The notes beneath the pieces were generated by a model that saw only the letters and a program-made list of their open reading frames with translations, had not been told where the DNA came from and did not search any database. This document shows, piece by piece, positions 8,114-15,287 of a stretch of 20,656 nucleotides of DNA; the stretch's first letter is position 1, and the number at the start of each line of letters is the position of its first letter. Source of the stretch: JAUVXJ01 sp034430275 (GTDB taxonomy: Bacteria; Chloroflexota; Anaerolineae; UBA7937; B3-Chlor); contig DAOUEW010000270.1 of NCBI GenBank assembly GCA_034430275.1, forward strand, positions 1 through 20,656, read 5' to 3'. Made by a program: the position numbers and the translations under genes.

Positions 8114-9868
8114 ATGGCTGGAGATCATCGGAGGTTTCGTTTGCCTACAAGACTGCGCCTTATTCGTGATCGCAGGTTGGTTCTTCTCCTGTTCTCGGCG
8201 GGATTCGTGTTCTCAGTGCTTACGTTCTATCTGGCCCCTCTTTTTTCGACGCCCTCGGCCGCGTCCTCCACTGCACCAAGTGTCGTCGGATGGCTGGTTG
8301 ATGCGCAGGGACAACCCGTAGGCAACGCCGACGTCGAAGTCTACGACTCCGAGTCCGAGGAGCCTGTGGCGACAGGTGAGAGTCAAAGCGATGGCTCGTT
8401 CATCCTCGAGCTTCCTGACCTCTCCTTCGAGACTCTGTCGGTAGAGATCTCGCATCCCCACTTTCATGGGCAGACGTGGGTCGCCGGCGTGGAAGAGCTA
8501 GACCGGCTGCGGGAGGGGGCCACCGTACGCTTGCCCGACATCACCATGCAGAGGCGGATCACTCTGGGCTTCTGGATAGCCACACTCACCTTCGTGGGCA
8601 TGTTGGTGCTCATAGCTCTGGAGAAACTGCACAATACCATGGCTGCCCTGCTGGGTGCGGCCATAGTCCTCGGAGTCAGCTTCGTGGGGAGGCCCCTCAA
8701 CCCCGATTTCTTCATCCTCGACTTCGAGCGGGCACTTCAATACGTAGACTTCGATGTCATCTTCCTGGTGATGGGGATGATGATCGTGGTCGGCATATTG
8801 GAGACGACGGGCGTTTTCCAGTGGATGGCGTATCAAGCCTATCGCCTATCCAGAGGCCGAGCCTGGGTATTGGTGATCATCTTGATGCTGCTCACCTCGG
8901 TGGCCTCGGCGATGTTGGACAACGTAACCACCATGTTGTTGATGGCGCCCATCACCTTGGAGATAGCTCTGGCCCTGGGCATCAATCCGCTCTCACTGAT
9001 TATCCCGGAAGTCCTGGCTTCCAACATCGGTGGGATCAGCACGCTGATCGGGACACCCACCAACATCCTCATAGGGTCGTATGCGGACATCGGCTTCGGA
9101 GACTTCCTCATCAATCTGACCCCAGGAGTGATTCTGGCCCAGGCCGCACTGACCATTTACGTGCTAATCGTATATCGCCGTCAGTATCGGGAAGCGAGCG
9201 GCGGATTGTCGCCAGCGATGTTGGAGAAGCTGAGGGAGAATGGTCGCATCACCCAACCAAAGACCCTGGCCAAGGCGGGCGGGATCTTCGCGCTTACGCT
9301 GATGCTGTTCGTGGTTGGGGAGCAAATCCATCTGGTGCCTGCTGTGACAGCGATTCTGGGCGCGGTGTTCATGCTGTTGGTGGTCGACATCGACGTCCAG
9401 GAGATGCTCACGGTGGTGGATTGGACCACACTGATGTTCTTCATCGCCCTATTCATGGTCATCGGGGCCATTCAAGAAGTCGGTCTCGTCAGCATGATCG
9501 CAGCCAGCATGAGGCAGGCGGTGGGAGAGAACCTCAGTCTCTCATTGTTGGCCATCATCTGGGCAGGGGCGTTGCTGTCTGGAGTCATCGACAACATCCC
9601 GTTCACGGCCGCCATGTTGCCAGTGGTGGGCTATCTGACCCAGACTATTCCGGGCGCGTCCAGCAAAGTGCTCTACTACGGGCTGTCGGTAGGAGCGGCC
9701 ATGGGTGGCAACACTACTCTCATCGGCTCTTCGCCCAATATGGTCGCGGCGGGCATCGCGGAACGCGCGGGATATCGTATTAGCTATGTCGCCTTCCTCA
9801 AGGTGGGCTTGCCGGCAACGATCATCACCGTAGCCATGGGCACGATATGGCTACTGATCCGATTCTAG
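8114..9868 (+). CDS. ArsB/NhaD/SLC13-type ion permease with N-terminal carboxypeptidase-regulatory-like domain
   Basis: This is a multi-helix ion transporter of the ion-transporter superfamily (ArsB, NhaD, SLC13/DASS, CitMHS). The 584-residue product has an N-terminal helix (about residues 22-42). An extracytoplasmic beta domain of about 90 residues follows (GWLVDAQGQPVGNADVEVYD...SDGSFILELP), like carboxypeptidase-regulatory/CNA-B-type folds. The permease runs from about residue 150 to the end. The two inverted halves each carry the expected paired motifs: DNVTTMLLMAP with IGTPTNILIGS, and DNIPFTAAMLP with IGSSPNMVAAG. Substrate is uncertain: Na+/H+, arsenite or an anion are all possible. 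No ribosome site precedes ATG 8114. An in-frame GTG at 8099 has weak GGAAAG upstream but lies on the predicted promoter. A universal stress protein gene follows after 15 bases. Confidence 0.87.
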   Translation: MAGDHRRFRLPTRLRLIRDRRLVLLLFSAGFVFSVLTFYLAPLFSTPSAASSTAPSVVGWLVDAQGQPVGNADVEVYDSESEEPVATGESQSDGSFILELPDLSFETLSVEISHPHFHGQTWVAGVEELDRLREGATVRLPDITMQRRITLGFWIATLTFVGMLVLIALEKLHNTMAALLGAAIVLGVSFVGRPLNPDFFILDFERALQYVDFDVIFLVMGMMIVVGILETTGVFQWMAYQAYRLSRGRAWVLVIILMLLTSVASAMLDNVTTMLLMAPITLEIALALGINPLSLIIPEVLASNIGGISTLIGTPTNILIGSYADIGFGDFLINLTPGVILAQAALTIYVLIVYRRQYREASGGLSPAMLEKLRENGRITQPKTLAKAGGIFALTLMLFVVGEQIHLVPAVTAILGAVFMLLVVDIDVQEMLTVVDWTTLMFFIALFMVIGAIQEVGLVSMIAASMRQAVGENLSLSLLAIIWAGALLSGVIDNIPFTAAMLPVVGYLTQTIPGASSKVLYYGLSVGAAMGGNTTLIGSSPNMVAAGIAERAGYRISYVAFLKVGLPATIITVAMGTIWLLIRF

Positions 9869-9883
9869 ATAGCGGAGGAGAAC

Positions 9884-10318
9884 ATGGGCAGGATTCTGTG
9901 CCCCACTCGGGGCGGAGAGGGTAGCTATCGCACACAGGATGCCGCTATCGCCATGGCCAAGGAGAGCGGTGATGAACTAGTGTTCCTGTACGTCGTGGAC
10001 CTGGACTTTCTCAACAGGACCGAGCGAGCGGTGCGCCCCGACGTCGTGGCGCAGGAGATGACACGCCTGGGCGAGTTCCTGCTGAGCATGGCCCAGGAGC
10101 GGGCGCAGAACCAAGGCATTGAGGCAAGGTATGTGCTTCGCCAGGGGGATGTGCAAGCGGAGATCAAGGCAGCGGCCGTCGAGGAGAGGGCGACCATGGT
10201 AGTGCTGGGCCAGGCTGCCGAGGACGATCCCGCGTGCACCTTCGCGCCAGAGGGTCTGCTCAAGTTCGCCCAGGAGATCCTGACTGAGACGGGCATAGAG
10301 GCTCGGGTGGTCTGCTAG
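9884..10318 (+). CDS. Universal stress protein (UspA) family protein
   Basis: This is a 144-residue single UspA-type domain. The start GRILCPTRGGEGSYRTQDAAIAMA and the core strand LVFLYVVDLDFL match the family, as does TMVVLGQAAEDD near residues 105-113. The glycine-rich nucleotide loop (G-2x-G-9x-G-S/T) is not recognisable here; GQAAEDDPACTFAPEG takes its place. It may therefore be a non-ATP-binding member. GGAGGAG lies 3 bases before the ATG. It is 15 bases after the permease gene, and USP domains are often paired with transporters that they regulate. Co-transcription and a regulatory role on the permease are inferred. Confidence 0.85.
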   Translation: MGRILCPTRGGEGSYRTQDAAIAMAKESGDELVFLYVVDLDFLNRTERAVRPDVVAQEMTRLGEFLLSMAQERAQNQGIEARYVLRQGDVQAEIKAAAVEERATMVVLGQAAEDDPACTFAPEGLLKFAQEILTETGIEARVVC

Positions 10319-10525
10319 CTACCCTACTCGCGCTCGCCCACGAGACCTCCACTGTTGGCAGATAATGTGGTAGTTTCCTCCCTAGTTAAGGACCTGACAT
10401 CCGATACTCCCCACAAGCCAGGAGACCCGCACCCAATGTGGAAGCATTCGATGACGGCTGTCTATCTGAGCTTCCCTCGCATCACTTCGCTCGTGCACCC
10501 GGCGGCGGCCAGGAGGGTGTGAACG

Positions 10526-10699
10526 ATGCACATGATCATGCTCGTATTGGACGATCCCAACCGATTGGACGAGGTGCTGGAACCCTGGGGCTCCGCTGGC
10601 GTGAGCGGCGTCACCATCATGGAGACTTTCGGTGCCTACCGGCGACAGACACGCCGCGTGCCCGGTCGCTACGTCTTTGGCTTGCCGGGCTGCTGTTGA
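10526..10699 (+). CDS. Short P-II-like protein, probably truncated
   Basis: This is a 57-residue frame with AGGAGG 9 bases before its ATG. The start MHMIMLVLDDPNRLDEVLEP and the following GVSGVTIMETFGAYRR resemble the first half of P-II-like signalling proteins (beta-alpha-beta, usually about 100 residues). The second half of the fold is missing: the frame stops at TGA 10697-10699, in the sequence GLPGCC. It is most likely the remains of a gene broken by a deletion or frameshift. I cannot exclude that the short product is made. The resemblance to P-II is from memory of the family pattern. Confidence 0.5.
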   Translation: MHMIMLVLDDPNRLDEVLEPWGSAGVSGVTIMETFGAYRRQTRRVPGRYVFGLPGCC

Positions 10700-10833
10700 C
10701 CAGCCTGGGACTGGTGGCCACATTGGCTCAGGTGGAGCGTCATCTCCTGTTCGTGGAAGTGGACGCCTCGCTGATCTTCCTGGGGTATCTCGGCGCCGTG
10801 CTGCTCCTGTATAGCCGTGGGGTCGTGGGTTGA
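10663..10833 (+). pseudogene. Out-of-frame remnant of a two-helix membrane protein
   Basis: In the frame one base back from the P-II-like frame, codons 10663-10833 read as RSLRLWLAGLLLTSLGLVATLAQ, then VERHLLFVEVDASL, then a second helix IFLGYLGAVLLLYS. This looks like the C-terminal end of a real small membrane protein. No ATG or GTG start with a ribosome site is in frame; only a TTG at 10696, overlapping the upstream TGA, is available. It is probably the 3' end of a different gene fused out of frame to the P-II-like start. A frameshifted fusion protein is the alternative. Confidence 0.4.
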
Positions 10834-10836
10834 TCG

Positions 10837-10864
10837 TTGACAAACCCAGATAGTGAGCTAGAAT
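10837..10864 (+). promoter_or_regulatory. Probable promoter of UPF0316 gene
   Basis: A perfect TTGACA (10837-10842) is followed by a 16-base spacer and TAGAAT (10859-10864). The predicted leader to the gene at 10997 is about 125 bases. Confidence 0.65.
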
Positions 10865-10996
10865 GGGAGCGGTGGGGTGAGAGTGAGGCAGACTTCGTTT
10901 GGCACGCCACACGAGTGCCCTGTCGCTTCCCATGCCGCGCGGCGAGGCGAGTTGTACCGCTGGAGGCGTTGCCCTGCAATCGCTGGAGGTTAGAAC

Positions 10997-11518
10997 ATGA
11001 GCATAGACATCCTGCTGGGTGCGCTGCTTATCTTCTGCATGCGCCTGATAGACGTGTCCATGGGCACAGTGAGGATTCTCATGGCCGTGCGCGGACGCCG
11101 GCTACTGGCGGGTGTCATAGGCTTCTTTGAAGTCACCATCTTCCTGGTGGCTATCAGCCAGGTGATCCGCAACATCGGTAACTGGTGGAACGTGTTGGGC
11201 TATGCAGGCGGCTTCGCCGTGGGCACGATGGTGGGCATGACCATCGAGAGGAAGCTAGCCATCGGTCTCGCTGAGGTGGATATAGTCTCCATGGGCAAAG
11301 GAACGGAGGTAGCGGAGGCGTTGCGCCGGGAGGGCTTCGGAGCTACTGAGTTCCTGGGCGCAGGTCAGGACAACATAGTGGACATGATTCGCACGGTGGT
11401 CAGGAGAAGAGAGGTGCCCTCGGTGACGGCCGTGGCCAGCGCCGTCGACGAGAGCGCCTTCATCACGGTGCAGGAGATGGAGCGTGCCTACCGCGGGCGA
11501 TGGCGCATGCGCAAGTAG
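10997..11518 (+). CDS. UPF0316 membrane protein (DUF5698/DUF2179)
   Basis: This is a 173-residue protein of the UPF0316 family, whose function is not established. Three membrane helices lie in the first 85 residues. The family start MSIDILLGALLIFCMRLIDVSMGTVRIL is clear, as is the segment after it, FFEVTIFLVAISQVIRNI. The C-terminal soluble part (about residues 95-165) fits DUF2179, a small domain also found in YitT-type proteins and suggested to bind ligands. GGAGG lies 9 bases before the ATG. A Mut7-C RNase gene follows after 15 bases, so the two are probably co-transcribed. Confidence 0.88.
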   Translation: MSIDILLGALLIFCMRLIDVSMGTVRILMAVRGRRLLAGVIGFFEVTIFLVAISQVIRNIGNWWNVLGYAGGFAVGTMVGMTIERKLAIGLAEVDIVSMGKGTEVAEALRREGFGATEFLGAGQDNIVDMIRTVVRRREVPSVTAVASAVDESAFITVQEMERAYRGRWRMRK

Positions 11519-11533
11519 CGTGGCGTATCGGCC

Positions 11534-11998
11534 ATGAAGTTCCTCGCAGACGCCATGCTAGGCCGCCTGGCGAAGTGGTTGCGCATCTTGGGGCACGACA
11601 CCGCCTACTTCCCGCAGCTCGAAGATTTTCAGTTGGTCCGCTTGGCGCGGGCGGAAGAGCGCACCTTGTTGACGCGAGATCGGGAGCTAACAAGACGGAA
11701 GGGCGTGAGATCGCTCCTCATCGAGAGCGACAGGTTCGAAGAACAGTTGGGCCAGTTGCTGCGCGATCTGGACCTGGATTGCACGAACCAGACACCCCGC
11801 TGCCCCCGCTGCAACGCGGCTCTGTTACCGATTACCAAAGAGGAAGTCAGCGCTAGAGTCCCGCGTTACGTCTTGTCTCGCCACAACGATTTCACCCGGT
11901 GTCCGGGCTGCGACAAGGTGTACTGGAAGGGTACTCACTGGCAGAGGATGAGAGAGAGGATCGACGAGATTCGAGAACGCCGCTTCACGTCCTCCTGA
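11534..11998 (+). CDS. Mut7-C RNase domain protein (PIN-like, with zinc ribbon)
   Basis: This is a 154-residue Mut7-C (formerly DUF82) protein, a predicted PIN-fold RNase with a zinc ribbon. The start KFLADAMLGRLAKWLRILGHD contains the acidic residue expected of the PIN-like active site, and ERTLLTRDREL gives further Asp/Glu residues near 48-56. A zinc ribbon is formed by CPRC (about residues 93-96) and CPGC (about 130-133). The WKGTHWQRM tail is typical. The ribosome site is weak. The last 14 bases overlap the end of the convergent CorC-type gene on the other strand. RNA target unknown. Confidence 0.9.
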   Translation: MKFLADAMLGRLAKWLRILGHDTAYFPQLEDFQLVRLARAEERTLLTRDRELTRRKGVRSLLIESDRFEEQLGQLLRDLDLDCTNQTPRCPRCNAALLPITKEEVSARVPRYVLSRHNDFTRCPGCDKVYWKGTHWQRMRERIDEIRERRFTSS

Positions 11999-13265
11999 TG
12001 AGGAGTTTCTCTATCTTGGGGCCTTTCATCTCCTCGACGGTGAGCTCGATGTCACCATAAGAGAGTTTCTCGCCCTCATCGGGGATACGCCGAAGCTGGT
12101 AGAGGACGAACCCGGCGACCGTGTCGTAGTCGTCTTCCTCCGGCAGGGTCGTGCCCAGTTCCGTGTTGACCTCGTCTATACGCATCAAGCCGTCTACCCG
12201 CACGGTGTGTTCGTCGACCTCCACGAGAAGTCGTTCCGTCACCCACTCATCAGTCAGCCGCCCGACGATCTCCTCCACCAACTCCTCCAGAGTCACCAAC
12301 CCTGCGGTGCCGCCGTATTCGTCCATCACGACGGCCATCTGCATGTGCTCGGTTCGCATCTCCCGGAACAGACTGCCCACCTGCTTGGTCTCCGGGACGA
12401 AGATGGTGGGCCGGACGAGCTCGCGCAGATCGCTGGGAGATTCAGCAGACTCGCTGGCCAGAGCGACGACTACGTCCTTGATGGATACAAGACCCACGAC
12501 GTTGTCCAGATCGCCACTGTATACGGGAAACCGGGAATGGCTGTGGCTGGCGAAGGTCTCCAAGAGAGCCTCGAAGGTGGCCTCGATCTCAACGCCCACT
12601 ATGTCGGGCCGTGGGATCATCGCTTCGCGCACCTGTCTCTGGCCGAACTCGAAGACCTTGTGCACCATGTCCCGTTCCATCTCCAGGACCGTGCCCTGCT
12701 CCTCTCCGATTGTGGCCAGCATACGGATCTCTTCTGCGGTGACAAACGGAGACTGAACGCGTTGTCCCCTGCTCACCACGCTGATCATGGCATTGGCGAA
12801 CAGCGTGAAGAGGTAGATGACGGGGGTCAGCACTTTGACGATGAAAGTGATGGGCCTGGCAACCAGGAGGGACATGCGCTCCGAATTGCGGGCGGCGAAG
12901 GTCTTGGGGGTTATCTCGCCGAAAAGCACGATGAGGACGGTCAGAGCCACGCTCGCCACGAGCAAGCCTTGCTCACCAAAGAGCGCTAGTGCCAGGGTGG
13001 TGCCCACAGAAGATGCGAAAATAATGAACGCGTTTTCGGTCAAGAGGATAGTGGCAAACAGCCTGTCGTGGTGCTCCCACAAGTCCCTGGCCGCCTGCGC
13101 AGCTCTGTTACCCTGCTCCGCCAGACTGCGAATCCGGATCTTGCTGACCGAGATCAGGGATGCCTCTGAACTGGAGAAGAAAGCCACCATCAAGATACTG
13201 ATCAGCAGTATGGCGAAGCTGACCGACGTATTCGACCCCCCGATGGGGAGCGTAGCCTCTCCCAC
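11985..13265 (-). CDS. CNNM/CorC (HlyC/CorC) family transporter with CBS pair
   Basis: This is a 426-residue membrane protein of the CNNM/CorC family, linked to Mg2+ (and Co2+) transport. The N-terminal DUF21 region has about four helices and carries the conserved SSSEAS (31-36) and GEITPK (116-121). A CBS pair follows (about residues 205-330), with FPVYSGDLDNVVGLVSIKD and AVVMDEYGGTAGLVTLEELV. The C-terminal CorC/HlyC domain covers about 345-424. The start is GTG at 13265, with GGAGG 8 bases upstream on the reverse strand and an extended -10 promoter just beyond. Older annotation may call this a hemolysin; the evidence favours an ion transporter. Confidence 0.93.
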   Translation of the reverse strand: MGEATLPIGGSNTSVSFAILLISILMVAFFSSSEASLISVSKIRIRSLAEQGNRAAQAARDLWEHHDRLFATILLTENAFIIFASSVGTTLALALFGEQGLLVASVALTVLIVLFGEITPKTFAARNSERMSLLVARPITFIVKVLTPVIYLFTLFANAMISVVSRGQRVQSPFVTAEEIRMLATIGEEQGTVLEMERDMVHKVFEFGQRQVREAMIPRPDIVGVEIEATFEALLETFASHSHSRFPVYSGDLDNVVGLVSIKDVVVALASESAESPSDLRELVRPTIFVPETKQVGSLFREMRTEHMQMAVVMDEYGGTAGLVTLEELVEEIVGRLTDEWVTERLLVEVDEHTVRVDGLMRIDEVNTELGTTLPEEDDYDTVAGFVLYQLRRIPDEGEKLSYGDIELTVEEMKGPKIEKLLIRRT

Positions 13266-13286
13266 GAAAAAGACCTCCGAGGAACC

Positions 13287-13295
13287 ATTATATCA
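13287..13295 (-). promoter_or_regulatory. Extended -10 promoter of the CorC-type gene
   Basis: On the reverse strand, TGATATAAT has a perfect -10 box (13292 to 13287) with a TGN extension. The -35 region near 13310-13315 (TAGCGC) is poor, as is common for extended -10 promoters. Transcription would start near 13280, just upstream of the ribosome site at 13274-13278. Confidence 0.6.
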
Positions 13296-13312
13296 TCGCC
13301 CCTATGCTCGCG

Positions 13313-13426
13313 CTACCGGAATTCCGGTAACATTATCATTTGATAGAAGGGCTTCCCTTCGGTAACGTCTTCATTTGGCTGGACAGGCCGGGGATGGATG
13401 ATGTGCAAGAGCAATCGCGCGACCAT
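13313..13426 (-). CDS. Possible 37-residue small ORF upstream of CorC-type gene
   Basis: On the reverse strand, an ATG at 13426 with GGAG 5 bases upstream opens a 37-codon frame beginning MVARLLLHIIHPRPVQPNED and ending KPFYQMIMLPEFR. A possible earlier ATG is at 13450. It ends about 20 bases before the CorC -10 box. Composition looks protein-like, but the same bases contain the palindrome and direct repeats described separately, which may be the real signal. No family is recognised. Confidence 0.2.
   Translation of the reverse strand: MVARLLLHIIHPRPVQPNEDVTEGKPFYQMIMLPEFR
13314..13329. repeat. Perfect 16-base palindrome TACCGGAATTCCGGTA
   Basis: TACCGGAATTCCGGTA is its own reverse complement. 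It covers the -35 region of the reverse-strand CorC promoter. Together with the preceding CGC it shares 11 identical bases (CGCTACCGGAA) with 2159-2169 in the YIP1 promoter spacer. It is a good candidate for an operator. Confidence 0.55.
13325..13377. repeat. Pair of 18-base direct repeats around a short hairpin
   Basis: CGGTAACATTATCATTTG (13325-13342) and CGGTAACGTCTTCATTTG (13360-13377) match at 15 of 18 positions, with starts 35 bases apart. Between them GAAGGG-CTT-CCCTTC (13346-13360) is a perfect 6-base-pair hairpin. They lie between two divergent promoters. Confidence 0.45.
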
Positions 13427-13481
13427 CGTAGCTCCTACACCCCCTAGCATGCGCTCATATCTCCGCTCAGCCCGCCAGTCC

Positions 13482-13511
13482 TTGTGTCGGTCTTCTCTCC
13501 TATGATATACT
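13482..13511 (+). promoter_or_regulatory. Probable promoter of the mevalonate kinase operon
   Basis: TATACT (13506-13511) is preceded by TGA, giving an extended -10. TTGTGT (13482-13487) lies 18 bases upstream as a moderate -35. Transcription would start near 13518, about 23 bases before the GTG of the kinase. Confidence 0.5.
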
Positions 13512-13540
13512 AGATTCGATACCACGAGAGGTGCTCGGCT

Positions 13541-14524
13541 GTGACAGAGGCGTACGCGCCGGGAAAAGTCATACTCGTCGGAGAGCACGCTGTAGTGTAC
13601 GGCCGACCTGCCGTGGCCATACCCGTGTTTCAGGTCCGCGCACGAGCGACGGTCGAGGCCGGCGACGCGGGACAAGGGATAGTCGTCGTGGCGGCGGATC
13701 TAGGACGTACGTTCGTCGCGGGGCGCGGCGAGGCCGACCCAGAGGTGCTCCCCCTGGAAGCCGCGGTCCTTGGTGTCCTTCACCACCTTCGTCTCTCCCT
13801 GAAACACGACCTCACCATCACGGTCAGCTCCACTATCCCCATCGCCCGAGGCCTGGGAAGCGGCGCCGCTGTGGCCACGGCGATGGTGAGGGCCCTGGGT
13901 CTGCACTTCTCTGCCAGACTCAGTGCGGAAGAGGTCTCTCAATTGGTGTACGAAGTGGAGAGGTTGCACCACGGAACGCCCAGCGGTATAGACAATACCG
14001 TCATCGTCTACGAACGCCCGGTATACTTCGTGCGCGGTGGGGACTTGGAGACATTCCCAGTAGGCAGAACCCTCCAGCTCGTCATCGCGGACACGGGGGT
14101 CGCCAGCTCCACCAGAACGGTGGTGGAGTGGGTGCGGAGGGCATGGGAACGCTCGACGGACGAGTACGAGGCTCTCTTCGATGACGTGGGCAACATCTCG
14201 AGAGCAGTCCGCCGGGCGATGGAGATGGGCGACGAGGAAAGCGTGGGTCGCAGAATGGACGAGAACCACCGGCTGCTGCAAGACATGGGCGTCTCGTCTC
14301 CGCAACTGGATACGCTGATAGAGGCGGCCAGACGTGGCGGGGCCTTGGGGGCCAAGCTCTCGGGAGCCGGACGAGGTGGGAACATGATCGCTCTGGTGCC
14401 ACCGGAGAGGCGAGGTGACGTGGAGAGGGCCTTGATCTCCGAGGGCGCGCAGAGTGTGATTCAGACCGAGATTCCGGCCAGCCAGAATACGCCGTCCCGT
14501 GTGGCATCGTCCATAGCGCCTTGA
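13541..14524 (+). CDS. mvk: Mevalonate kinase (GHMP kinase family)
   Basis: This enzyme phosphorylates mevalonate with ATP to 5-phosphomevalonate in isoprenoid synthesis, in the cytoplasm. The 327-residue protein shows all three GHMP motifs: APGKVILVGEHAVVYG (residues 6-21), GLGSGAA (104-110) and GAGRGG (275-280). PSGID ends at Asp151, the expected catalytic base, and Glu15 in GEHAV fits the substrate site. The second Ser of the usual GLGSSAA is Gly. The start is GTG with GAGAGG upstream, close behind a predicted promoter. It leads an operon that also encodes isopentenyl phosphate kinase, so its product probably enters the alternative mevalonate route. The decarboxylase needed between the two kinases is not in this window. 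Confidence 0.93.
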   Translation: MTEAYAPGKVILVGEHAVVYGRPAVAIPVFQVRARATVEAGDAGQGIVVVAADLGRTFVAGRGEADPEVLPLEAAVLGVLHHLRLSLKHDLTITVSSTIPIARGLGSGAAVATAMVRALGLHFSARLSAEEVSQLVYEVERLHHGTPSGIDNTVIVYERPVYFVRGGDLETFPVGRTLQLVIADTGVASSTRTVVEWVRRAWERSTDEYEALFDDVGNISRAVRRAMEMGDEESVGRRMDENHRLLQDMGVSSPQLDTLIEAARRGGALGAKLSGAGRGGNMIALVPPERRGDVERALISEGAQSVIQTEIPASQNTPSRVASSIAP

Positions 14525-14573
14525 AGGACTGACCACTGCATAGTCCGACCTGGCACCGAAAGTGGGAGGGGTG

Positions 14574-15251
14574 ATGTCTATCGCGAAGATCAACGTCTTT
14601 GAGCAGGCCAAGATCCTCGAGCAACCCTTCCTGGTTGTGGATCTAGCCGAGGTCGATGACTTCGCGGCTCGTTTGTTCGTCAGCGAGGGCATGGTGCACC
14701 CGCACAAGCACATAGATCAGGAGCAACTCTTCTACACTCTCGATGGGGAGCTGACGCTGGAGACCGAATGGGGCAACACCACGCTGCGGAGCGGAGAGAT
14801 GGCGGTGATACCGAAGGCGGTTAGCCACAGCTGTGGCTCCCTGGCGCGAGCCACGGCTCTGGTCTTCGAGAGAAGGTACTTCTCCAACAGGCAGAACGGA
14901 CAACGCAGGCTATTCGTCCTCCAGGGAGCGGGAGAGCTCTCGTCGGTCAGCATCGGAGCCGAGGCCCTGGAGCTCGAAGGGCCTTCCGTGCCCCGAAGAC
15001 TGGTCACCGTCGATGAGCTAGCGTTGTCCCTGGTCAAATACCAGGGCGAGACCGAAGAACACCACTGTCACCATGGCAGCGAACTCCTACTCGTCCACCA
15101 GGACAGTGTGACCCTGGAAACCGAACTGGAAGCCGTATCCTTGACCAGGGGCGATATCACCGTGGTACCCAAGGGAGCCACATACCGAGTCCAAGCCCCT
15201 AAGAGCGCGCTGATCGTGCTGGCAACCAAGAGCGGACCAGAGCAGACCTAG
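14574..15251 (+). CDS. Bicupin protein of unknown function in mevalonate operon
   Basis: This 225-residue protein has two cupin domains. The first (about residues 20-95) has the metal-site pattern HPHKH...E...H: HPHKHIDQEQ, then GELTLETEWG, then GEMAVIPKAVSHSC. The second (about 150-220) has HHCHHGSEL and GDITVVPKGATYRV, where the last metal His of the pattern is missing. Only the first domain may therefore hold a metal. GGAGGG is 3 bases before the ATG; an upstream in-frame GTG at 14562 has no better site. It lies between mevalonate kinase (49 bases before) and isopentenyl phosphate kinase (36 bases after), so a role in isoprenoid metabolism or its control is likely but unproven. Other options are a sugar-phosphate isomerase-like or dioxygenase-like enzyme. 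Confidence 0.82.
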   Translation: MSIAKINVFEQAKILEQPFLVVDLAEVDDFAARLFVSEGMVHPHKHIDQEQLFYTLDGELTLETEWGNTTLRSGEMAVIPKAVSHSCGSLARATALVFERRYFSNRQNGQRRLFVLQGAGELSSVSIGAEALELEGPSVPRRLVTVDELALSLVKYQGETEEHHCHHGSELLLVHQDSVTLETELEAVSLTRGDITVVPKGATYRVQAPKSALIVLATKSGPEQT

Positions 15252-15287
15252 TATTGGGCAGAAGGCGGCAGAGCTTTGGAGGAGTTG

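Noticed and set aside
8476..9783. Forward open frame of 435 codons inside the permease gene
   Set aside because: It is a shifted frame of the permease, with excess His, Arg and Gly and no hydrophobic segments or ribosome site.
10663..10699. Programmed -1 frameshift joining the P-II-like and membrane frames
   Set aside because: The frames fit a -1 shift, but no slippery heptamer or downstream structure was seen, and the two halves do not make a known protein.
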